Shown here piece by piece: positions 15,275 through 24,070 of a DNA stretch of 29,952 nt (positions are counted from its first letter, which is position 1; every line of letters begins with the position of its first letter). Below the pieces are notes generated by a model. The model was not told the origin of the DNA. It worked only from the letters and a program-made list of their open reading frames with translations, and ran no database searches. This DNA is from Litorivivens sp047622145 (GTDB lineage: Bacteria; Pseudomonadota; Gammaproteobacteria; Pseudomonadales; Spongiibacteraceae), in the NCBI GenBank assembly GCA_047622145.1, contig JBLHMO010000021.1:1-29952 (forward strand), given 5' to 3'. A program made the translations under genes and the position numbers.

Positions 15275-16210
15275 GTGAATCTAGCTAAAGTCGACCTGAA
15301 TCTGTTTATTGTATTCGACGTCATCTTTGCCCAACAAAGTCTGACCCGTGCAGCCGAAGTTCTACATGTTACCCAACCAGCCGTTAGCAACTCACTGTCG
15401 CGCCTACGCGAGATATTTTCAGATGCACTTTTTGTACGCAGTCCGCGGGGAATGAGCCCGACACCCTTGGCGCGGCAGTTGATTGACCCAGTGCGGGCAT
15501 CATTGAAATCGCTTGATGACTGTATTCGAACGCGGCTAGACTTCGACCCGCTCAACGCGACGCAGACTTTTCGAATTCATGCCACTGAGCAAGCGGAAAT
15601 CAACCTGCTGCCAGTGCTGTTGCAGCATCTGGCAAAGGCGGCACCGGGAGTCCGGCTAGAAATGATGTTTATGAATCGCAGGGATGTACCGTTGGCGCTG
15701 GCCAGTGGTGAATTACAGCTCTCGCTCGACGCGCCCTTACTCAATCATCCGGAGCTAATGAGCATGCCGTTAAACCGAGATGACTATGTGTGTGCACTTC
15801 GCGAGGAGCATCCGCTGCGGCGTAAAAAATTAAGTCTGAAGCAATACCTTGCTGCGGCACATGTCAACGTGTCGAGTCGCGTTAAAGGCAGCGGCCACAT
15901 TGATCTGGCATTGCGCTCTATTGGCAAGAAGCGCGATATTAGCTTACGCCTGCAACATTATTCTGCCTTACCAGGCTTGCTGGCCAGTTCGGACTTACTC
16001 GCATCCATTCCTAAAACTCTAGCCCATTACTGGAAGTTTGCGCACAAGCCCCTGCCCTTCGAAACAAACTCAATGGAGCTACATGCATTCTGGCATCGCA
16101 GTGCGGACCACGACCCCTCTACCGTATGGCTGCGCACAACCGTTGCACACCTGTTGCAGGTCGCGCCACCCAAAAATCAAGCACACTCACGGCTAAAATC
16201 GGCCAAGTAA
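15275..16210 (+). CDS. LysR-family transcriptional regulator, divergent from the acyl-CoA operon
   Basis: This is a regulator of about 311 aa when read from GTG 15275, which gives the normal family length. The frame is open further upstream (an ATG lies at 15236), but that part overlaps the intergenic region and lacks family similarity. The helix-turn-helix is SLTRAAEVLHVTQPAVSNSLSRLREIF, followed by LFVRSPRGMSPTPLA, the arrangement of NodD/LinR-like LysR proteins. The effector domain fills the rest. It is divergent from the phosphatase-dehydrogenase-kinase-SDR run with 120 bases between, so it is the probable regulator of that operon. Its 3' end overlaps the end of the decayed sensor gene on the other strand by 34 bases. 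Confidence 0.9.
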   Translation: MNLAKVDLNLFIVFDVIFAQQSLTRAAEVLHVTQPAVSNSLSRLREIFSDALFVRSPRGMSPTPLARQLIDPVRASLKSLDDCIRTRLDFDPLNATQTFRIHATEQAEINLLPVLLQHLAKAAPGVRLEMMFMNRRDVPLALASGELQLSLDAPLLNHPELMSMPLNRDDYVCALREEHPLRRKKLSLKQYLAAAHVNVSSRVKGSGHIDLALRSIGKKRDISLRLQHYSALPGLLASSDLLASIPKTLAHYWKFAHKPLPFETNSMELHAFWHRSADHDPSTVWLRTTVAHLLQVAPPKNQAHSRLKSAK

Positions 16211-16902
16211 GCCTTTAAATCTGGCAGCGCCAGTGCGGGGCTGAAATAGAAGCCCTGTATGTACCGGCATTTCATATCCAGCAGAATATGGAATTGTCCG
16301 TCCGCTTCCACACGTTCGGCAACGACGTCGATATTCAAACCGTGGGCCATAGAGATAATGGCCTTGACCAGCACTCTCGATTCTGAATTTTTTTCAATCT
16401 CCTGAATAAAAGATTTGTCGATCTTCAGGATATCGACCGGAAATCTGCGCAGATAGCTCAGTGATGAGTACCCTGCTCCAAAATCATCGATCGCGATTTC
16501 AATCCCCGCTTTACGCAGGGCATTCAGTTGCACAAGGGTATCGGCACTCTTGTGCATTAACAGGCTCTCAGTGATCTCCACTGTGACATGGGGAAACAGA
16601 GCTTGTTCGCGCAGTTTGTCCAGCACCGACACATTAATGTGGCTCTCTTCGACAAACCTACGCGTCTATCGATTAAAGGACAGCGATAAATCACTGCCTA
16701 ATTCATTTCTCAGCTGGGCAATGTCAGCGCAAGCACGACGCATCACGTAGTCGCCAAGCTCTACAATCAGCCCCGTGTCTTCAGCCAGCGGCACAAACTC
16801 GGCAGGCGACACCGGACCCAGCACCGGGTCGTCCCAGCGCAACAGTGCTTCGCATTTAATAACTTTATTTTTGCACGTATCGATAATCGGCTGGTAGTAA
16901 AC
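16177..16902 (-). pseudogene. EAL-domain segment of the decayed sensor
   Basis: The frame carries the c-di-GMP phosphodiesterase domain from VYYQPIID through CEALLRWDD (the EAL motif) to DDFGAGYSSL, KIDKSF and the C-terminal YIQGFYFSPA. A TAG at 16666-16668 interrupts it after LSFNR, where relatives read NxS or NxST. Another TAG at 16903-16905 separates it from the GGDEF part. The usual AEGVE motif reads AERVE, a further sign of decay. The longest uninterrupted part (16177-16632, TTG or similar start) lacks the EAL motif, so it should not be an active phosphodiesterase. Confidence 0.85.
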
Positions 16903-17976
16903 CTATAGCGCGCCATCTGCCAAAGCCTTTACCAACAACATGTGTAATTGATGGCGACGCGTAGCGTCGTCCTGCATGGTTTGGGTGAAAAAACGTAAGG
17001 TGTTACAACCAGCGTTTTTCGCGGCATACATGGCCTGATCAGCCCGCTGAAATAAAGATTCGACGTCATGAGCGTCTTCAGGATAGAAGGTCGCGCCGAT
17101 ACTGCCGGAGGTGACTACTTCATGGTCATTAACCTGTACCGGTTGCTGGGCCAACTGCAGTAGCTTTTGCGCTACGGTAGCGCAGTGATCCCTTCCCTCG
17201 GTTTCATCGAGCATAACGACAAATTCGTCGCCGCCAAGACGCGCAACCGTGCCGCAGCCGACGAGCTCGGGGCAGAATCGGCGCCCCATTTCGGCGAGCA
17301 GCGCATCACCTACGGCATGACCCAAGGAATCGTTAATATTCTTAAAATGATCTAGATCGATAAACAATATTGCCAATTTCTGCTGCTTGCGTTTTGCTGC
17401 CTGCAGTGCCCACTGAAGGCATTCAGTGAACAAATTCCTATTGGGCAGACCGGTAATGGCGTCGTAGCTTGCCTGCTGCTGGATGGTCGCATCGGCGCGA
17501 CGAATAGCCGAAATATCCTGCACCACCCCCTGAATCCGCACGACCTGACCGCTCTCCATCACTGGCTCGATCATATGCCGAAACCACGCTTCATCTTGCT
17601 CGCCGCTGTTAACCACCAGATCAAACTGCTGGGCCTCACCGCTGTTGAGCGCATAGTCGATGCGTTGTTCGACCAGCTGGCGAGCACTGTCGTCGTAGTA
17701 ATTCAGCCAACGTCTCGGATCTTCGCTGGCCAATGCGATTGGGTGAAGTCCGTGCAAGTGGTATACATCCTCGGACACATATTCTTGCCCGCTGCGAATA
17801 TCGATCTCCCAGCCACCAACCTCCGCGAGCCTCCCCACGCGCCTCATAATGCCTTCGTTGCGACGTAGATGATTGGAGATTTCCAGTCGCGCCTGAAACT
17901 GTCGAATGACAAAATATAAAGCACTGGACATCGCCAGCGCAGTGAGCAATCCAATCAGCTTAATCCAACGCAGCAA
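16903..17976 (-). pseudogene. Membrane helix-PAS-GGDEF segment of the decayed sensor
   Basis: This 357-residue open frame is the longest intact piece. A membrane helix lies at about residues 7-27, a PAS domain at about 45-160 (VGGWEIDI and a PAC-like end GVVQDISAIRRAD), and a diguanylate cyclase domain at about 165-330. The cyclase motif GGDEF is intact at 248-252, and DLDHFKNINDSLGH is present. No RxxD inhibitory site precedes the motif. The formal start is a TTG with a TGA fifteen bases upstream, which is a broken Trp codon rather than a gene boundary. If the fragment were expressed it could in principle still make c-di-GMP. I see no promoter or ribosome site for it. Confidence 0.8.
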
Positions 17977-18193
17977 TACCGGATACTGATCTCAACCCGC
18001 TCTTGGGATCGCCGCAATTTCCCAGTCTACCGCGCCCAACGACACCGGCATGATCACCGGCCTGCTGGAAAACACCGAATCTGGGCCAAAGAATACAGAT
18101 GCGCCCTACACGTCTCCCGACAAGGTGACGTGCCGCAATGCTATCTGCACGCCCATGTTCGGGGCAGACAGACCAACCTCGTCTATTAGCCCA

Positions 18194-19099
18194 TCAAAAT
18201 CGATAGGCGTGGAGATAAATGCCCCAAAATTGCTCGTCCTGTGTATCAGCATCGGCCACAAAGACTGGCGCGCGACCGACGATCGCCTGCCCACCCTGCA
18301 CGAGGGTAAGCGGGCCGGCCACGACCATGCGGCGGCTGTCCCGAGCTAACTCCACCATGCCCAGCTGCGAACTCGCCTTGAGATAGTCCAGACCAAGTGC
18401 GTGCTCATTGCCCACTTTGGGGTATATATAGCGAATAACCATATCCGGTGCGGCAGAAATATCTATCAGCAGCGGCTCAAGATCATTCAGGCTAGCCGCA
18501 AATTCGCTAAACTCGCGCTGATTCAGGTTCGGGTTACCGGCGAGGGCCCGCAGCATGACAAAATTTTGGTTGATTAGGGCTTCAAGTTTCAAGCGGGCGC
18601 CCGCTAATTCAATCCAGACCTCACGCCGCAGATCTTCCTGGTAGCGTGCAAAATAATACGTTTCCAAACCCCAGGTGAGCACGGTGAGAATAACCGCCAG
18701 CAATAGCGGTGACAATATCTGCAGGGGCAGGTTATAGATCAATGCCACCACAATGGCACCTAGACTGAGGACAATGATCAGCGGCGCCAACGACGCGCGC
18801 CCGGCCCCTTCTGAAACTTTTGGGGCATCAATAAACATCGCCTGCGCGGGAAATTCGCCCGCCAACAAACCGCCAGCCTTCATCATGCGATGCATGTCGC
18901 GCCAGCGTTGGGGGTTATTGAGGCCGATACGAACGTGTGGGTAGAACAAGAATTCGTAGATTTTAGCGGCAAAGGCGCGATTATACTTTTCGGAGTCGTC
19001 ATACGTCAGCGCATAGCGTGGCAGCGCGCTGATGGGTATACAAGGTGTCGCCATAAAATGACCGCTCGCGTCGGAAATCTGGAATATCTGTATATCCAC
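18194..19099 (-). pseudogene. Binding-domain tail, membrane helix and CHASE segment of the decayed sensor
   Basis: This 301-residue frame begins with the tail of the NMT1/THI5-type domain (IGLNNPQRWRDMHRMMKAGGLL). It continues with hydrophobic helices (SLAPLIIVLSLGAIVVALIY and a second stretch) and then a CHASE domain (KLEALINQNFVMLRALAGNP to GRAPVFV). The frame is lost near 18225. The CHASE C-terminus continues in another frame as FISTPIDFDGLIDEVGL and then PVIMPVSLGAVDWEIAAIP down to 17995, with a TAG at 18106. The CHASE domain is an extracytoplasmic sensor module. No credible start of its own is present. Confidence 0.8.
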
Positions 19100-19578
19100 T
19101 CCCCCGCTCCGTCCTGCTGCGCTAGGCGCGTAGCGATCAGCGCCCGAAATTCGTAGGCGATTTAGTCAGCAGCGCTCACGGCTATACGCATGCCCGCGAA
19201 GTCCCGCAGAGAGCACTGCGCTTCAGCGCCCAAGGTAATCACAGCGCCCGGGGGGGGGGTTGAAAAATAGGCGCCAACACGACCAGCGGATGACCTTCGT
19301 CAAGCCCAACAAGAATATCCGCGCCGGCTATGGCGAAAATCGGCTTCGCCACTGATCAGTCGCTCCTGGGCGCTGCGATAGCTGCCCGATTTGTCGAAGG
19401 CTTACTGAATATCGACATCCAAGCCAGCATCGCGGTAATAGCCCTGCTAGAGCGCCGCATAGTAGCCCGCAAACTGGAATTGATGCTCCTGCAGCACAAC
19501 CCGGTCATCGGCCCGCGCCACGTTAGAAACCAGTACGATCACAAACAGTGCGGACATATATTGGGCCATCCTCGGCAT
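19100..19578 (-). pseudogene. Signal peptide and NMT1/THI5 domain segment of the decayed sensor
   Basis: From ATG 19578 the minus strand reads a signal peptide (SALFVIVLVSNVARA) and then HQFQFAGYYAAL, a TAG, QGYYRDAGLDVDI and a TAA. This is the clear N-terminus of the NMT1/THI5-like periplasmic binding fold. It continues as GEADF, shifts frame into AIAGADILVGLDEGHPLVVLAPIF, then returns to the first frame across a ten-C run. The paired shifts nearly cancel. About one third to one half of the normal domain length seems missing before the next segment. Confidence 0.75.
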
Positions 19579-19674
19579 CTTGCGAAGATACCTCACGCTT
19601 AACACCAAATAGCCCCATTACTGTTCGACATAACCCTACACAAAGAGAATTCGTGTCTGCCATTGTAGGCTATA

Positions 19675-19708
19675 CCCATCAACTACCCATCAACTACCCA
19701 TCGTGGGT
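19675..19708. repeat. Short tandem repeat upstream of uup
   Basis: The 11-base unit CCCATCAACTA occurs twice in tandem (19675-19685, 19686-19696), followed by a partial third copy, CCCATC. The last part also forms a small hairpin, ACCCA-TCG-TGGGT (19696-19708). It sits in the gap between the decayed sensor and uup. Function unknown; it may be replication slippage. Confidence 0.6.
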
Positions 19709-19823
19709 TCTACTTACGGTAACCACCCCAGTTGAGTGCATCTCAGCTATTTATTGGGGGCCTCTTTAAACTACCTCCCGCTACAGGCATGATGCGCGTC
19801 TGCCACAGATATGAGTTGTAACA

Positions 19824-21719
19824 ATGCCGCTGTTAAACACCCACGATCTCGAATTTTCGGTCGGTCACCAAGTCTTGCTGGACAAAGTTAACCTGCAACT
19901 CGATGAAGGTGAGCGAGTTTGCCTGGTGGGCCACAATGGCTCGGGAAAATCTACCCTACTGGCCATTGTCGAAGGCAACTTGCAAGCCGATGCTGGCTCC
20001 GTGCGCCTGCAGCCCGGCATTCAGGTCGCCAGCATGCCGCAATCACCACTCGTAGTAGGCCCCGGCGCCACCGTGTTTGAGGCGGTTGCTCAGGGCCTCG
20101 AAGCTGTTGGCGAATTGCTCGCACGCTTCCACCAGCTATCACACGGTGACGACATGGACGCCCTCGCCACCGTACAGGAGCAACTTGAGGCCGCAGACGG
20201 CTGGAGTTTCCACCAAAAAATCGAATCGACACTGGCACGACTGAATCTGGACGGCGAACAGGCCGTCAGCGAGCTGTCTGGTGGCTGGCGCCGGCGCGTT
20301 GCGCTCGCGCGAGCATTGGTGGCCGAACCCGACATCCTGCTGCTGGATGAGCCGACCAACCACCTCGATATCGCCGCCATTGAGTGGCTGGAGCAAGCCG
20401 TACTGGATTACCGCGGCTGCGTACTCTTCATTACCCATGACCGGGCCTTGATCGACAAGCTCGCAACGAGAATCGTGCTATTGGATCGCGGCCATCTGCA
20501 CGACTATCCCGGCAATTTTAGTGAGTTCCAAGTCCGTCGCGACGAAGATTTGCGTATCGAATCGGAGCAAAACGCACTGTTCGACAAGCGCCTTGCCGAA
20601 GAGGAGCGCTGGATTCGTACCGGCGTAAAGGCACGCAGAACGCGCAACGAAGGCCGCGTTAGAGCATTAAAAAAATTGCGGGACACCTATGCACAGCGGC
20701 GCAATGTACAAGGCAGTGCCCGCCTGAGCCTGGAACAGGGCGACAGCAGTGGCAAAATTGTTGCCGAACTCAGCAGGGTCAGTCACGGCTATGGCGACAA
20801 CATTCTTATCCGCGATTTTGACCTCGGACTTATGCGCGGTGACAAGCTCGCCTTAATCGGCCCCAATGGCGCGGGCAAAACCACGCTCCTGCGCATTCTT
20901 CTTGGCGAACTGGCGCCCGACCACGGCAAGGTCCGCCAGGGCAGCAAACTGCAAGTAGCGTATTTTGATCAGATGCGTTCAGTTCTCGACGAAAACAAAA
21001 CCGTTATCGATGTCGTTGGCCAAGGCCGAGAAAGCATCACCATCAACGGCAAACAGAAACACATTATCAGCTACCTCGGTGACTTTTTGTTTACTGCCGA
21101 GCGCGCCCGCTCACAAATTCGTGTGCTATCCGGCGGCGAACGCGCTCGCGTCATATTGGCACTGCTGTTCAGCCAGCCTGCGAACGTGCTGGTACTCGAC
21201 GAACCGACCAATGATCTTGACATGGAGACGCTGGAGCTCTTGGAAGAACTGCTGATTGATTTTGAAGGCACTGTGCTCTTGGTCAGCCACGACCGCGCCT
21301 TTGTCGACAATGTTGCCAGTGCCTGCCTGTTGTTTGAGGGCGACGGCCGTGTGGACAATTTCGTTGGCGGCTACAGCAATATCCCGCCGGCAAAGATTGA
21401 AGCGGCCTTTAGTCATCGCGAAAAGGCGCGGCCGGTCAGTGCGCCAGCATGCGCGACCGTCGACGCCGCAATACCGTCGGAACCGAAAAAGCCGGCCATA
21501 AAACTCAGCTATAAAATCCAGCGTGAACTAGACAATCTACCGGCCACAATCTCCGCGCTAGAAGCCGAGATTGCAGCTTTGAACCAACGCAGCCAGCAAG
21601 CCGACTTTGGCACATTACCGCACTCCGATATTAGCGCGCATTTGGCGGCGATGGCTGAAAAGCAACTAGCGCTAGATACCGCAGTGGAGCGCTGGCTGGA
21701 ATTATCAGAGGATCAATAG
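19824..21719 (+). CDS. uup: ABC-F family ATPase Uup
   Basis: This is a soluble protein of 631 aa with two ABC ATPase domains and no membrane part, matching Uup of the ABC-F group. Domain 1 has Walker A GHNGSGKST (36-44), signature LSGGW (151-155) and Walker B ILLLDEPTNHLD (171-182). Domain 2 has GPNGAGKTT (346-354), LSGGERARV and VLVLDEPTNDLD. The linker has the Uup-like RRTRNEGRVRALK element. A charged C-terminal tail from about residue 560 (IQRELDNLPATISALEAEIAAL) is the coiled-coil DNA-binding domain expected in Uup. Uup acts at the ribosome or on branched DNA and affects transposon excision in E. coli. The ATG has only a weak GAG upstream. It is likely transcribed alone from the 245-base gap upstream. 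Confidence 0.95.
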   Translation: MPLLNTHDLEFSVGHQVLLDKVNLQLDEGERVCLVGHNGSGKSTLLAIVEGNLQADAGSVRLQPGIQVASMPQSPLVVGPGATVFEAVAQGLEAVGELLARFHQLSHGDDMDALATVQEQLEAADGWSFHQKIESTLARLNLDGEQAVSELSGGWRRRVALARALVAEPDILLLDEPTNHLDIAAIEWLEQAVLDYRGCVLFITHDRALIDKLATRIVLLDRGHLHDYPGNFSEFQVRRDEDLRIESEQNALFDKRLAEEERWIRTGVKARRTRNEGRVRALKKLRDTYAQRRNVQGSARLSLEQGDSSGKIVAELSRVSHGYGDNILIRDFDLGLMRGDKLALIGPNGAGKTTLLRILLGELAPDHGKVRQGSKLQVAYFDQMRSVLDENKTVIDVVGQGRESITINGKQKHIISYLGDFLFTAERARSQIRVLSGGERARVILALLFSQPANVLVLDEPTNDLDMETLELLEELLIDFEGTVLLVSHDRAFVDNVASACLLFEGDGRVDNFVGGYSNIPPAKIEAAFSHREKARPVSAPACATVDAAIPSEPKKPAIKLSYKIQRELDNLPATISALEAEIAALNQRSQQADFGTLPHSDISAHLAAMAEKQLALDTAVERWLELSEDQ

Positions 21720-21766
21720 CGCACAGCCAGACTGAGGCAAATACGCATAGGCGCGATGGCACCCGT

Positions 21767-21775
21767 TGCTATAAT
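21767..21775 (+). promoter_or_regulatory. Extended -10 promoter for the 93-aa gene
   Basis: TGCTATAAT is a perfect extended -10 element (TGnTATAAT). It lies 29 bases before the ATG at 21805, giving a short leader. No good -35 is seen at the proper distance, which is normal for extended -10 promoters. It lies just after uup, so the small gene has its own start site. Confidence 0.6.
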
Positions 21776-21804
21776 ACAGCCTCCTTGTAGAGACAATATT
21801 TGCC

Positions 21805-22086
21805 ATGAGTCTGAAGCTGTATTTGTCAATCCGACCCCATGCCGGCAGCGCAGTAGAAAATGCGCAGCTCAGCGGAAACTATGTGGTTAACCTCCGAGCT
21901 GACACGCCCGAGTCCTGTTTGGCCAGTGCCGCCTACGACTCTCTGCTACGATTTTTCGACGTGGAGAACAGCGAACATTTCAAAGTGACGACCCGTGATG
22001 CACACGGGCATATCGTGCTTGATACCGCCTTACCCGCCATCGGCGAAATGGCTAGCTTCGGCCTCAGCGCCACAAGACTGGAATAA
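21805..22086 (+). CDS. Unrecognised 93-aa protein
   Basis: I do not recognise this family. The protein is 93 aa, acidic to neutral, and has no membrane helix or signal peptide. The text suggests a small mixed alpha/beta domain: strand LKLYLSIR, strand NYVVNLRAD, helix SCLASAAYDSLLRFF, strand HFKVTTRDAHGHIVLDT. Support for a real gene comes from the extended -10 promoter just upstream, the ATG start and protein-like composition. No strong ribosome site is visible (only GAGAC, quite far). It lies alone between uup and the convergent MAPEG gene. Confidence 0.65.
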   Translation: MSLKLYLSIRPHAGSAVENAQLSGNYVVNLRADTPESCLASAAYDSLLRFFDVENSEHFKVTTRDAHGHIVLDTALPAIGEMASFGLSATRLE

Positions 22087-22187
22087 AAACACCTATCGAG
22101 CTATTCCTGCGGCGATGCCGAGCCAGAAAATTTTCGGCGAAGAGCAATAGCAGAATTACGGACTATTCAGGCGCGTGCGGATAAAGA

Positions 22188-22613
22188 CTAAAGCACCACC
22201 AGCGCCGCATTGATTGCCATCACCAGCAGGGCTACCGAGCTGATTCCAAAAAGGGTAAATCGCAGCATCACTTTATTGATGGTCGCATGCACAAGACTAT
22301 GTACAACCCGCACACCGACGTAAAACCAAGCCAGCGTGAGATTGATGCCGCCGCCCGTCCCAATAACAGCCCAGACCAGCGCCGTGGCATAAAATATTGT
22401 GGGCTGTTCCATAAGGTGATTGTAGTTGTCGGCTTTCCACTGCACCTGTTTTGGCAATAAGGCACTAAGATCAGCAGTGCGCTCGGCTTTTTGCGCATGC
22501 AGCTTAGCCTTGTTCATGGCCGGTAGACGCGTAACCGCCATCCAGCCCTGCACGAAGAAAGTCCACAGCACTAGCACAATGACGGGGGCTAGAATGGGAT
22601 CGAATTCAGACAT
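22188..22613 (-). CDS. MAPEG family membrane protein
   Basis: This 141-aa integral membrane protein has four hydrophobic segments, near residues 7-28, 75-90, 92-110 and 118-140, in the MAPEG arrangement. The family signature region is ADNYNHLMEQPTIFYATAL in the middle. Eukaryotic MAPEG proteins are glutathione transferases or peroxidases of lipids; the bacterial ones are mostly uncharacterised. The ATG at 22613 has GGAG and AAGG directly upstream. It faces the 93-aa gene and follows purA on the same strand, from which it is separated by a strong hairpin, so it is likely transcribed alone. Confidence 0.88.
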   Translation of the reverse strand: MSEFDPILAPVIVLVLWTFFVQGWMAVTRLPAMNKAKLHAQKAERTADLSALLPKQVQWKADNYNHLMEQPTIFYATALVWAVIGTGGGINLTLAWFYVGVRVVHSLVHATINKVMLRFTLFGISSVALLVMAINAALVVL

Positions 22614-22704
22614 TTACCTTCTCCACTTTGATTATTGTTATGGGGAAGAGTAAGCGGGGAATGCCGTTACGGCAAGAAGCTATCGAGATGAGGCCGAGGT
22701 GTTC

Positions 22705-22736
22705 GCGTCTGACGTCATACAGACGACGTCAGACGC
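22705..22736. terminator. Perfect 12-bp inverted repeat after purA
   Basis: GCGTCTGACGTC (22705-22716) and GACGTCAGACGC (22725-22736) are perfectly complementary around an 8-base loop. It begins 8 bases past the purA stop on the minus strand. No T-run follows on either strand, so it is not a textbook intrinsic terminator. It could protect the mRNA 3' end, act with Rho, or be a palindromic repeat element. Confidence 0.5.
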
Positions 22737-22744
22737 AGTACCCA

Positions 22745-24037
22745 TCAATCAAATGGATGCCGCAGCACGATGGTTTCTACTCGGTCAGGGCCGGTAGAAA
22801 TAATATCGATAGGCACACCCACTAACTCTTGGATGCGGCTGATATAGGCACGGGCATTCGCCGGCAGTTGCTCAAGGGTTTTTGCACCCAGCGTTGATTC
22901 AGACCAGCCCGGTAATTCTTCGTACACCGGTTGCAGCGAACGGTAGTCATCACAGTCGAGCGGCGCGGGAATAAACTCACCCTCGGCATTTTTGTAGCCA
23001 GTGCAGACCAAAACCGCTTCCAAACCGTCGAGCACGTCCAGCTTTGTCAGGCACAGGCCCGAGATGCTGTTGATGAGCACGGATTGGCGCAAGGCAACCG
23101 CGTCAAACCAACCGCAGCGGCGAGCACGGCCGGTGGTGGCGCCAAACTCGCGGCCTTTGGCGGCCAAATGCTTGCCGACATCGTCGAACAATTCTGTAGG
23201 AAAAGGCCCTGATCCGACGCGGGTCGTGTAGGCCTTGGTAATGCCGAGTACGTAGTCCAAATACAGGGGGCCAAAGCCACTCCCTGTTGCGGTACCTCCG
23301 GCGGTGGTATTCGACGAGGTCACAAAGGGGTAGGTGCCGTGGTCGATATCCAGCAGCGAACCCTGGGCGCCTTCAAACATTATTTTTTCGCCGCGCAGGC
23401 GATAGTCGTGCAGCATTTTGGTGACATCGGCAACCATGGGCAGCAACTGCTCGGCCATGACCAGCGTCTCGTCCAGCGTTTTCTGGTACTCCACCGCTTC
23501 GACTTTAAAGTATTGTGTCAGCACGAAATTATGGTATTCCATCACTTCGCGTAATTTATCCGCGAAGCGATCGGGGTGAATTAAGTCACCTAGCCGCAGG
23601 CCGCGACGAGCGACCTTGTCTTCGTAGGCTGGGCCGATTCCACGACCAGTGGTACCAATCTTTGCCTCACCTTTTTTCACTTCACGCGCCACATCCAAGG
23701 CGGTGTGATAAGGCAGTATTAGCGGGCAGGCAGGGCTCAGTCGCAGGCGCTCACGCACCGGCACATTCTTGGCTTCCAGCTCGGTAATTTCTTTTAGCAG
23801 AGCATCGGGTGCCAACACCACACCGTTGCCGATCAGGCAGGTGACGCCATCGCGCAGCACGCCGGAAGGGATTAGGTGTAGTACGGTTTTTTCTCCGTCT
23901 ATCACCAAGGTATGCCCGGCGTTGTGGCCGCCCTGAAAGCGCACAACGACAGTAGCCTGATCGGTCAGCAGGTCAACAATTTTACCCTTGCCCTCATCAC
24001 CCCATTGGGTACCGAGCACGACGACGTTTTTGTTCAT
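22745..24037 (-). CDS. purA: Adenylosuccinate synthetase
   Basis: PurA joins IMP and aspartate using GTP to give adenylosuccinate, the first committed step to AMP. The 430-aa length is standard. The N-terminal GTP loop QWGDEGKGKIVD, HNAGHT, TTGRGIGPAYEDK, the SSNTTAGG region and the C-terminal GTP-binding residues are all present. The ATG at 24037 begins MNKNVVVLGTQWGDEGKG as in homologues. It follows hisZ by 33 bases on the same strand, so the two are probably one transcript. This is a common arrangement in pseudomonad-type genomes. Confidence 0.98.
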   Translation of the reverse strand: MNKNVVVLGTQWGDEGKGKIVDLLTDQATVVVRFQGGHNAGHTLVIDGEKTVLHLIPSGVLRDGVTCLIGNGVVLAPDALLKEITELEAKNVPVRERLRLSPACPLILPYHTALDVAREVKKGEAKIGTTGRGIGPAYEDKVARRGLRLGDLIHPDRFADKLREVMEYHNFVLTQYFKVEAVEYQKTLDETLVMAEQLLPMVADVTKMLHDYRLRGEKIMFEGAQGSLLDIDHGTYPFVTSSNTTAGGTATGSGFGPLYLDYVLGITKAYTTRVGSGPFPTELFDDVGKHLAAKGREFGATTGRARRCGWFDAVALRQSVLINSISGLCLTKLDVLDGLEAVLVCTGYKNAEGEFIPAPLDCDDYRSLQPVYEELPGWSESTLGAKTLEQLPANARAYISRIQELVGVPIDIISTGPDRVETIVLRHPFD

Positions 24038-24070
24038 TCGATCAATCTCAATGTCTGGAAAAGTTAACGA

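Larger units (their letters stand above)
16177..19578 (-). pseudogene. Decayed NMT1/THI5-CHASE-PAS-GGDEF-EAL membrane sensor gene
   Basis: One ancestral gene can be reconstructed from ATG 19578 to the stop at 16177. The order is signal peptide, NMT1/THI5-type periplasmic substrate-binding domain, membrane helix, CHASE domain, membrane helix, PAS, GGDEF, EAL. Intact relatives sense a periplasmic ligand and make or break cyclic di-GMP. In-frame stops lie at 19447-19449 (TAG), 19402-19404 (TAA), 19162-19164 (TAA), 18106-18108 (TAG), 17992-17994 (TGA, where relatives would have Trp), 16903-16905 (TAG) and 16666-16668 (TAG). Frameshifts lie near 19338, at the ten-G run 19250-19259, near 19100 and near 18225. 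The middle of the binding domain also seems shortened. The neighbouring genes are intact, so this is gene decay rather than poor sequence. Surviving pieces are listed separately. Confidence 0.85.

Noticed and set aside
16177..19578. Separate small EAL, GGDEF and CHASE genes
   Set aside because: The domain order and continuous homology across stops show one broken gene rather than several small ones; the fragments have no starts of their own.
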